Source of the DNA: Salinicoccus halitifaciens
GTDB taxonomy: Bacteria; Bacillota; Bacilli; Staphylococcales; Salinicoccaceae
Assembly: GCF_021026095.1 (NCBI RefSeq)
Contig: NZ_JAJNCU010000001.1
Span: 434,001-498,000 of the forward strand
Direction: 5' to 3'
DNA: 64,000 bases
This document shows, in pieces, positions 57,314-64,000 of this stretch. The position numbers were made by a program, and so were the translations under genes. The notes below the pieces were generated by a model. It ran no database searches, had not been told where the DNA came from, and saw only the letters and a program-made list of their open reading frames with translations. Position 1 is the stretch's first letter. Each line of letters starts with the position of its first letter.

Positions 57314-59503
57314 GTGAGAAGAGCTAAAGTTAAAAGTTTGGAAGCCATAAACAGGCAGACTTTAAGGGCCAGGATAAATATCATCATTTCAGTCATATTC
57401 TTTTTGTGCCTGATATTGATCTTCAGACTGGGATATCTGCAGATTGTGCAGGGTGATGAATACCAGGAAGAGATTGAAAATGCCCAGTATGTCGAGATCA
57501 ACCAGAGCGTGCCGCGCGGCGAAATCTATGACCGAAACGGGAACCTCCTTGTCGGCAATGAGTCGAGGCCGGCGATTTATTTTACGAGGCACAGAAATAT
57601 GAGCACATCTGAAATAATGGATGTGGCAGTCGAATTAAGCGAGTACATACAGATGGATATAGATACCATTTCACTCAGGGACAAGCAGGATTTCATCATC
57701 AACAATTATCCTGATGAAGTCAGCACTTTGATGAGTGATGAATATACGCTGCTCCAGGACGGCAATATCAGCAGGGCGGATTTCAATGAGGAATTCTACA
57801 ACAGGGCAGACGAGGACTTCGTCGATGATATTTTATCCGAGGAAGACCTGAACACCCTTGGCATATACGTGGAAATGGTGAATGCGCCGGAACTGAACCC
57901 TGCCATCATTAAAAATGAAGATGTGACGGAAGAGGAGTTCGCGAGCGTCAATGCAGCACTCGATGACCTTGAAGGCATCTCCACAGGCATGGACTGGGAG
58001 AGGTATTACCCTTACGACAATACGCTTAAAACCATATTCGGCGAAGTCTCTTCACCGGATGAAGGCCTGCCGAGGGAGATGCTTGAGGAATATCTGGCCA
58101 TGGGCTACTCCCGGAATGACAGGGTCGGGAAGACCTACCTCGAACTTCAGTATGAAGATGTACTGAGGGGTAAAAAGGAACAGGTCAAGTATTCGACCGA
58201 CAAGTCAGGTAAGATCATCGGACAGGAGACGGTGGAGAGCGGTGAACCGGGAGATGATCTGTACCTCACCATCGATATCGAACTGCAGCTTGAGCTGGAG
58301 GAACTTGCGGAACATCATCTGTCGTCCCTAAGGGAACTTGCTGAAGGTGTCAATGCGAGGGATGCGGTGACAGGAAGCATCGATTATACGATCATCCCGG
58401 AATATCTCGACACGGTGCTGCTCGTTGTCCAGGACCCGAACAACGGTGATGTGCTGGCCATGGTGGGTAAGCAGATCAACGAGGACGGGGAGATCGTCGA
58501 CTTCCATTACGGGACGTTGACTTCGACATTTGTGCCGGGATCCTCGATCAAAGGTGCCACTGTAGTGACCGGCTATCAGGAAGATGTACTCGAAGCAGGG
58601 GAGGTCATGCTGGATGAGCCGCTCCGTTTCAGCGGAGACAATCCAAGGACTTCCTTCTTCAACCGGAACTCACAGATCCCGATCGATGACCAGGAGGCGC
58701 TGATGGTGTCCTCCAACGTCTATATGTATAAGATCGCCCTGAGGCTTGCCGGACTGGAGTATGCCGAAGGCATGTCACTGCCGCACGATATTACGGCAGC
58801 GGGGCAGACACTCAGAAACGGCCTGAACCAGTTCGGGCTCGGTGTTTCCACAGGCATCGACCTGCCGAACGAGGCAACGGGGCTTTCACCGGATTTCGGA
58901 CAGTATCCGGCCAGCAACTATTTATATTTATCAATCGGGCAGTATGATACATACTCGGCCCTGCAGCTGAGCCAGTATGTGTCGACGATAGCGACCGAAG
59001 GCAAGCGGATGGAACTCAATCTCGCAAAAGAGGTGCGCGGCAGCAATGCCAACGATGAAGGGCCGGTTTTGAAGACTTTCAACCCGAGGGTCCTGAACAA
59101 TGTCAACATCTCGGATGATGAGTGGCAGCAGGTGCATGACGGTTTCTATGATGTGTTCAACACCCATGACCAGTCGACGGACCGTTACGGGACCGGCTGG
59201 GATGCATATCACGAACTTGAGCCGAAAGCTGCCGGCAAGACCGGGACGGCGGAAACATTCAAAGACGGCAATGACGTCTTCAACCAGACTTATCTGGGGT
59301 ATGCACCTTATGATGATCCGGATATGGCCTTTTCGGTCATATTCCCGAACATGCCGTACACCATACCATTCTTCCCTGCACAGTATTTCGGTGCGGATGT
59401 CGTCAATAAGTTTTATGAAATTGAATACGGCCAGGAGGAGAAAGCGCCTTTCGACTACGACCTCGACTGGTTCTATCCACAATTGGAATACGGGGACTAC
59501 TGA
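57314..59503 (+). CDS. Class B penicillin-binding protein (transpeptidase)
   Basis: 729 residues. One N-terminal membrane helix (about residues 22-42), PBP dimer domain starting VPRGEIYDRNGNLL, and a transpeptidase domain with the active-site Ser in SSIK (GSSIKGATVV), SSN in MVSSNVYMYK, and KTG in AGKTGTAE. It occupies the position of S. aureus PBP3 next to sodA and resembles the Bacillus PBP2A (PbpA) group. GTG start at 57314 with AAGGAATGAAG upstream. The motifs show no sign of beta-lactam-resistance-type remodelling that I can assess. Confidence 0.93.
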   Translation: MRRAKVKSLEAINRQTLRARINIIISVIFFLCLILIFRLGYLQIVQGDEYQEEIENAQYVEINQSVPRGEIYDRNGNLLVGNESRPAIYFTRHRNMSTSEIMDVAVELSEYIQMDIDTISLRDKQDFIINNYPDEVSTLMSDEYTLLQDGNISRADFNEEFYNRADEDFVDDILSEEDLNTLGIYVEMVNAPELNPAIIKNEDVTEEEFASVNAALDDLEGISTGMDWERYYPYDNTLKTIFGEVSSPDEGLPREMLEEYLAMGYSRNDRVGKTYLELQYEDVLRGKKEQVKYSTDKSGKIIGQETVESGEPGDDLYLTIDIELQLELEELAEHHLSSLRELAEGVNARDAVTGSIDYTIIPEYLDTVLLVVQDPNNGDVLAMVGKQINEDGEIVDFHYGTLTSTFVPGSSIKGATVVTGYQEDVLEAGEVMLDEPLRFSGDNPRTSFFNRNSQIPIDDQEALMVSSNVYMYKIALRLAGLEYAEGMSLPHDITAAGQTLRNGLNQFGLGVSTGIDLPNEATGLSPDFGQYPASNYLYLSIGQYDTYSALQLSQYVSTIATEGKRMELNLAKEVRGSNANDEGPVLKTFNPRVLNNVNISDDEWQQVHDGFYDVFNTHDQSTDRYGTGWDAYHELEPKAAGKTGTAETFKDGNDVFNQTYLGYAPYDDPDMAFSVIFPNMPYTIPFFPAQYFGADVVNKFYEIEYGQEEKAPFDYDLDWFYPQLEYGDY

Positions 59504-59533
59504 CCTGCCAGATATGATCTGGCAGGTTTTTTT
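59503..59533 (+). terminator. Terminator after the PBP gene
   Basis: CCTGCCAGAT-ATG-ATCTGGCAGG followed by seven T residues. Confidence 0.95.
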
Positions 59534-59543
59534 ATTCCCCGAA

Positions 59544-59582
59544 TTTACATAAACTTTACAATTCGTTCATTACACATTTACA
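59544..59582 (+). promoter_or_regulatory. PhoP boxes upstream of the pst operon
   Basis: Four hexamers in exact 11-bp register: TTTACA (59544), TTTACA (59555), TTCATT (59566) and TTTACA (59577). This is the PhoP binding arrangement known from B. subtilis Pho-regulon promoters, in front of the classic Pho-regulon operon. Confidence 0.85.
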
Positions 59583-59644
59583 TTCAACCGTTATTGTATA
59601 TATGTAACAGCAGTTACTACATTGACAATTGGAGGAATTTTAGT

Positions 59645-60718
59645 ATGAAGAAGAGCTTGTTTCTTACGGCTTTGCTTATGAGCTTGATGTTCATTCTTGT
59701 TGCCTGCGGTGGCGGGAACGGAGAGTCGGAAGAGGAGACTTCAGAGGAAGCGTCCACTGAAGAGTCGACAGATGAAGAAAGTGCTGAAGAAGGATCGGCG
59801 GACGAAGAATCCACTGAAGAAGAGGGTTCTGAAGATGAAAGTGCATCAAACGGAAACGGCCTTGCCGTAACGGGTGATGTCAACGAAGAAGACGACCAGA
59901 TCGTCGGTGAAGGTTCATCTACAGTATTCCCGATACTTAACGTTCTTGTTGAAGATTTCAACGCTGAATACGGCATTCCTGTCGAGCTCGGCGGCAACGG
60001 AACCGGTTCAGGTTTCAGTGCATTGATCGACGGTTCGGCACAGTTTGCGAACGCTTCACGTCCGATTGCCGACGAAGAGCAGCAGCAGCTTGACGATGCG
60101 GGTGTCGAGGTCACGGAAATGCTGATCGCCACCGATGGCCTGACTGTTGCAGTCAACCAGGAAAATGATTTCGTCGATTCACTGACTTTCGATGAACTGA
60201 ACACGATTTACAGCGGTGAAGCTTCAAGCTGGTCCGATGTGCGTGAAGATTTCCCGGACGAGCCGATCACTGCTTACGGTCCGGACCAGTCTCATGGTAC
60301 ACACGATTTCTTCAATGAAGAAGTGATGGATGAAGAAGGTGTTGAAGCTGAACTCATCCAGGATACCAACCAGGTCGTTTCTTCTGTAGTCGGTGATCCA
60401 AACTCAATCGGTTTCTTCGGTTATGCTTTCTACCTTGAAAATCAGGATACGCTGAAAGCAGTACCGATCCAGGGGCCTGAAGATGAGGAAGCAGTTGAAC
60501 CGACAAACGAGAATGTCATGACTTTTGAATATCCACTTTCCCGCCCGCTGTACTCTTATGTAAGCAACGAGGCTCTGGAAAATAATGAAACGCTTCATAC
60601 ATTCTTTGAATTCGTAGTAGTGAATTCAACTGAAGCTGCTGAAGCAGTCGGATATGTTCCACTTGAAGAAGATGCTCAACAGGAACAATATGACAAGCTG
60701 CCAAATACCGGGAACTAA
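59645..60718 (+). CDS. pstS: Phosphate-binding lipoprotein PstS
   Basis: 357 residues. Signal peptide with lipobox LVAC, a long Glu/Ser-rich linker (about residues 25-75), then the PBP-like fold with phosphate-binding loops (GEGSSTVFPI, GNGTGSGFSA, GPDQSHGTHDF). Captures inorganic phosphate for PstCAB. ATG 59645 follows TTGGAGGA. The acidic linker is unusually long and repetitive, similar to other lipoproteins here. Confidence 0.96.
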   Translation: MKKSLFLTALLMSLMFILVACGGGNGESEEETSEEASTEESTDEESAEEGSADEESTEEEGSEDESASNGNGLAVTGDVNEEDDQIVGEGSSTVFPILNVLVEDFNAEYGIPVELGGNGTGSGFSALIDGSAQFANASRPIADEEQQQLDDAGVEVTEMLIATDGLTVAVNQENDFVDSLTFDELNTIYSGEASSWSDVREDFPDEPITAYGPDQSHGTHDFFNEEVMDEEGVEAELIQDTNQVVSSVVGDPNSIGFFGYAFYLENQDTLKAVPIQGPEDEEAVEPTNENVMTFEYPLSRPLYSYVSNEALENNETLHTFFEFVVVNSTEAAEAVGYVPLEEDAQQEQYDKLPNTGN

Positions 60719-60741
60719 TCAGAAACCAGTATCATACTATC

Positions 60742-60769
60742 GGACGGGAGACCTTTGCCCGTCCTTTTT
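60742..60769 (+). terminator. Intra-operon terminator between pstS and pstC
   Basis: GGACGGG / CCCGTCC stem with 9-base loop and TTTTT. It probably acts as a partial terminator that keeps pstS expression above that of the membrane subunits. Confidence 0.75.
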
Positions 60770-60789
60770 GACTGAAAGTGAGGCAAATC

Positions 60790-61713
60790 ATGAGTAATTA
60801 TAATATACAAGAAATGATTCAAAAAAATAAATCCAATAAAGGTGCGGTCGTTGAAAAATCGATTCCTGTCATACTATTCCTTATTACATCTGTATCCATT
60901 TTAGCGACCATCGGCATCCTTTACACGCTGATCTCCCAGTCACTGGAATTTTTCAGCAGAGAATCATTCATGACATTCATCACATCCGCCAACTGGAGCC
61001 CGTACGGGGCAGAGCCTGAGTTCGGAATCTGGGCGCTGGTGATGGGCACCATGAAAGTGGTCGCCATCGCAACGGTTTTTGCGGTGCCTGTCGGCCTCGG
61101 CGCGGCGATCTACCTGAGCGAATATGCGACAGAGCGCGTCAGAAAGATCATAAAACCGATCCTCGAAGTGCTGGCGGGTATTCCGACAGTGGTGTACGGT
61201 TTCTTTGCGATCAACTTCGTGACGCCTGTACTTCAGTCGATCTGGCCTGAGATTTCATTATACAATGCCATCAGTGCGGGCCTTGTCGTAGGCATCATGA
61301 TCATCCCGATGATTGCGAGCCTGAGTGAGGACGCCATGAGCTCCGTACCAAACTCAATGCGTGAAGGTTCACTCGGCATGGGTGCGACAAGGCTTGAAAC
61401 GACGTTCAAAATCGTTTTGCCTGCCGCTGTATCGGGCATCATCGCCTCTATCGTCCTTGCAGTTTCAAGGGCGATCGGTGAGACGATGATCGTCTCCATC
61501 GCAGCGGGAAGTACCCCGAATGCAAGTCTTGACATTACATCATCACTCCAGACGATGACCGGCTTCATAGTGCAGATCACTTCAGGTGATGCGGCATACG
61601 GATCATCTCTTTATTTCAGCTTATTTGCAGTGGGAATGACATTATTCGTAATGACATTCACAATGAACATCATTTCGCAGTGGATAACGAAGCGGTACAG
61701 GGAGGAATATTAA
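60790..61713 (+). CDS. pstC: Phosphate ABC transporter permease PstC
   Basis: 307 residues with six or so membrane helices. Contains the coupling-loop region MREGSLGMGATRLETTFKIVLPAA and AVSRAIGETMIV. ATG 60790 with GTGAGG upstream is chosen over 60778. pstA starts at the base after its stop. Confidence 0.96.
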   Translation: MSNYNIQEMIQKNKSNKGAVVEKSIPVILFLITSVSILATIGILYTLISQSLEFFSRESFMTFITSANWSPYGAEPEFGIWALVMGTMKVVAIATVFAVPVGLGAAIYLSEYATERVRKIIKPILEVLAGIPTVVYGFFAINFVTPVLQSIWPEISLYNAISAGLVVGIMIIPMIASLSEDAMSSVPNSMREGSLGMGATRLETTFKIVLPAAVSGIIASIVLAVSRAIGETMIVSIAAGSTPNASLDITSSLQTMTGFIVQITSGDAAYGSSLYFSLFAVGMTLFVMTFTMNIISQWITKRYREEY

Positions 61714-62592
61714 ATGCAGCTCATCGATAAAAATGTAATCGCGAAAAAACGTTCCGGCCGACTGACGCTGAACAATGCCATGAAGTGGATATTCTTCCTC
61801 TGCACCATGGTCGGCTTGATTGTACTCGTGACACTCATCGTGGATACACTGATGGATGCCGTCGGCTATCTGAACATGGATTTCCTGACGAATTTCAGTT
61901 CTTCCAGGGTTGAATCAGCCGGATTCTACGGGGCGATCATCGGTTCACTCTGGCTGATGTTCGTGACCGTGCCCGTTGCGATTTTCCTGTCTGTGGCGAC
62001 TGCACTCTATCTTGAAGAATATGCACCGAAAAATAAAGTGACGGATTTCATCAAGATCAACATTTCGAACCTCGCAGGGGTGCCTTCAGTGGTGTTCGGC
62101 CTCCTCGGGCTTGCGATTTTCGTCCGTGCAATGGCGATGGGGAACTCGGTGCTCGCTGCAGGGCTTACACTCGCATTGATGATCCTCCCGGTCATCGTCG
62201 TCTCATCACAGGAGGCGATCCGGTCAGTGCCTTCAACTGTACGTGAAGCATCCATCGGCATGGGTGCGACAAAATGGCAGACGGTATCAAGGATCATCCT
62301 GCCGGCGGCAATCCCCGGCATCATCACGGGTATCATACTGGCAATATCACGTGCAATCGGCGAAACGGCACCACTCGTCGTCATCGGTGTACCGACGACA
62401 CTGCTCGTGACGCCTGACGGTTTCCTGGATTCCTTCCAGGCGATGCCGATGCAGATTTATGCATGGATCAAGATGCCGCAGGAAGAATTCCAGTATTTGG
62501 CGGCAGCGGGAATCATAGTGCTGCTTGCGATACTGATTTTGATGAACTCGGTCGCAATTTTCATCCGCAATAAATTTTCAAGACGTTATTAA
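61714..62592 (+). CDS. pstA: Phosphate ABC transporter permease PstA
   Basis: 292 residues. Pairs with PstC to form the pore. Coupling-loop VREASIGMGATKWQTVSRIILPAAIPGI and AISRAIGETAPLV are typical. No spacer to pstC. Confidence 0.96.
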   Translation: MQLIDKNVIAKKRSGRLTLNNAMKWIFFLCTMVGLIVLVTLIVDTLMDAVGYLNMDFLTNFSSSRVESAGFYGAIIGSLWLMFVTVPVAIFLSVATALYLEEYAPKNKVTDFIKINISNLAGVPSVVFGLLGLAIFVRAMAMGNSVLAAGLTLALMILPVIVVSSQEAIRSVPSTVREASIGMGATKWQTVSRIILPAAIPGIITGIILAISRAIGETAPLVVIGVPTTLLVTPDGFLDSFQAMPMQIYAWIKMPQEEFQYLAAAGIIVLLAILILMNSVAIFIRNKFSRRY

Positions 62593-62608
62593 TTTGGAGG
62601 GAACATAA

Positions 62609-63460
62609 ATGGTAAATATAATGGAAGCAAACACTATCACAAAAAATGCAGGCACAGCTGTGCTGGAGGACAGGGCGCATACGGGGACACAGGAAAGTGC
62701 CGAGCGGAAGCCTGTTTTCAAGACGAATAACTTCAACTTATGGTACGGCGATAACCACGCTCTGCAGGACATCAATCTCAGGTTCAACCAAAATGAAGTG
62801 TCTGCGATCATCGGCCCGTCGGGCTGCGGCAAGTCGACATTCGTCAAAGCGTTGAACCGCATGGTCGAACTTGTGCCGATCGTCAGAACCGAAGGTGAGA
62901 TACTTTACCGTGACCAGGATATCTTCAACCGTAAAATGACCGTTGAAGAATTGAGGACGAAAGTCGGCATGGTCTTCCAGAAGCCGAACCCGTTCCCGAA
63001 GTCGATCTATGATAATGTCGCATACGGTCCGCGTGTACACGGGATTCGTAAAAAGAAGATACTTGATGAAGTGGTTGAGAAAAGCCTGCGTGATGCGGCA
63101 ATATGGGACGAGGTCAAAGACCGCCTGAATGAAAATGCGTACGGCTTATCAGGCGGGCAGCAGCAGCGCATATGCATCGCAAGGGCGCTTGCCACTGAAC
63201 CGGATGTCATCCTGATGGATGAACCGACCAGTGCACTCGACCCGATTTCAACGACGAAAGTCGAAGACCTCATGCATGAGCTGAAGAAGAACTACAGCAT
63301 CATCGTGGTCACACACAATATGCAGCAGGCGGCGAGGGTATCCGATACGACGGCTTTCTTCTATCAGGGCTACGTGGTTGAACACGATGACACAAAAGTC
63401 ATCTTTGAAAACCCGAGGGATCAGAGAACTGAAGATTACGTTTCCGGAAGATTCGGGTAA
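62609..63460 (+). CDS. pstB: Phosphate ABC transporter ATPase PstB
   Basis: 283 residues. Walker [10 protein letters not shown], signature [15 protein letters not shown], Walker [15 protein letters not shown]-loop VTHNM. An N-terminal extension of about 35 residues precedes the core. GGAGGGA before ATG 62609. Confidence 0.97.
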   Translation: MVNIMEANTITKNAGTAVLEDRAHTGTQESAERKPVFKTNNFNLWYGDNHALQDINLRFNQNEVSAIIGPSGCGKSTFVKALNRMVELVPIVRTEGEILYRDQDIFNRKMTVEELRTKVGMVFQKPNPFPKSIYDNVAYGPRVHGIRKKKILDEVVEKSLRDAAIWDEVKDRLNENAYGLSGGQQQRICIARALATEPDVILMDEPTSALDPISTTKVEDLMHELKKNYSIIVVTHNMQQAARVSDTTAFFYQGYVVEHDDTKVIFENPRDQRTEDYVSGRFG

Positions 63461-63461
63461 T

Positions 63462-64000
63462 ATGTCCTACAGGGAAAAATATACAAACGACCTCCAGTCC
63501 CTGGTCAATGAAGTGATAGACCTCGGCCATATATGCTATGAGCGTCTGCAGGGGGCGACAGGCCTGCTCAGCAGGGAGGACATCACCCCGGCAAGGGAAC
63601 TGGTGGCGGGCGATAAGGAAGTCAACAGGCTGGAATATAACATCAACTCACATGCCGTTACACTGATCACGACACAGGCACCCGTCGCAACGGATACACG
63701 CATCATCATCTCAAGCATCAAGATCGCCTACGACCTTGAGCGGATCAGTGACAACATCAGCAACCTCGGCGAAGTGAGGAAACGCGTGAAAATCACGAAT
63801 GAAAAGCTGCTGCTACGCCTGAGCACGATGGAGCAGCTGGCTTCCCTGATGCTGAAGGACGTCTACACGGCTTATCAGGAGCAGGATGCTTCGCTGTGTG
63901 AGGAAGTTTATGAACGGGATAAGGATATCGACAGCCTGTTCGTCCACGTCACCACTTCCGATATATTCGAGGAGACGGATTTGTTCATCACCGGACAGAG
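63462..64000 (+). CDS. phoU: Phosphate signalling protein PhoU, 5' part
   Basis: Open from ATG 63462 to the window edge (179 codons), one base after the pstB stop. Begins MSYREKYTNDLQSL and shows the PhoU helical repeats with metal-binding-type motifs (SIKIAYDLERISDNISNL, resembling E/DxxxD). PhoU couples Pst transport to the PhoR kinase and limits uptake. Truncated by the window end. Confidence 0.93.
   Translation, partial: MSYREKYTNDLQSLVNEVIDLGHICYERLQGATGLLSREDITPARELVAGDKEVNRLEYNINSHAVTLITTQAPVATDTRIIISSIKIAYDLERISDNISNLGEVRKRVKITNEKLLLRLSTMEQLASLMLKDVYTAYQEQDASLCEEVYERDKDIDSLFVHVTTSDIFEETDLFITGQ

Overview
The window is a 64 kb piece of a Firmicutes chromosome, almost certainly Staphylococcaceae. 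Gene order follows the staphylococcal/Bacillus backbone: alaS-yrzL-ruvX, yqeG-yqeH-aroE-yhbY-nadD-yqeK-rsfS, comEA-comEB-comEC, holA-rpsT-lepA-hemW-hrcA-grpE-dnaK-dnaJ-prmA-rsmE-mtaB, rpsU, floA, phoH-ybeY-dgkA-cdd-era-recO-glyS, ccpN-ppsR-dnaG-rpoD-cccA-trmK-nif3, ispH-cshB-nfo-zur locus, ispG, sodA, pbp, pst. The moderate GC, acidic protein surfaces and Glu/Asp-rich lipoprotein linkers suggest a halotolerant genus such as Salinicoccus or a relative; that genus-level guess is inference. No insertion sequence, prophage, CRISPR, tRNA or rRNA was seen.

Layout. 1-6705: translation, recombination and cell-wall housekeeping (alaS 3' part to mtnN). 6721-16502: a small membrane ORF, the yqeG-to-rsfS cluster, the DNA-uptake genes comEA/EB/EC, antisense yqzM, and holA. 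16535-27908: divergent rpsT and lepA, then the HrcA-controlled heat-shock operon running to mtaB. 27952-31839: deoC, rpsU, and the flotillin group nfeD-floA-unknown. 31964-44228: phoH to recO, glyS on the minus strand behind a T-box, then ccpN to nif3 including primase and sigma A. 44241-46870: a PhnD/PhnC/PhnE-type ABC transporter behind PhoP-box-like repeats. 46921-52401: ispH, cshB, nfo and the Zur-controlled zinc importer. 52443-55022 (minus): an accessory cassette of an RpiR-family regulator, a second PhnD-like lipoprotein and a xylose-isomerase-like TIM barrel. 55207-59503: ispG, sodA and a class B penicillin-binding protein. 59544-64000: pstS-pstC-pstA-pstB-phoU (phoU runs off the edge), also behind PhoP-box repeats.

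The most interesting theme is phosphorus acquisition. Three separate transcription units (pst, phnDCE-like, and rpiR-phnD2-TIM barrel) each carry TTTACA/TTAACA hexamers at 11-bp period upstream, the arrangement of PhoP boxes. The second PhnD-like protein is clearly paralogous to the first but has no permease or ATPase beside it. It may feed a different phosphorus compound into the shared PhnC/PhnE pore, with the TIM barrel enzyme acting on the imported molecule and the RpiR protein sensing it. Other points of note are an RpiR gene with no ATG/GTG/TTG start at its expected N-terminus, a hairpin masking the comEA ribosome-binding site, a glyS T-box whose promoter overlaps the place where Stem I should begin, and a duplicated motif flanking an uncharacterised sodA-ispG intergenic segment.
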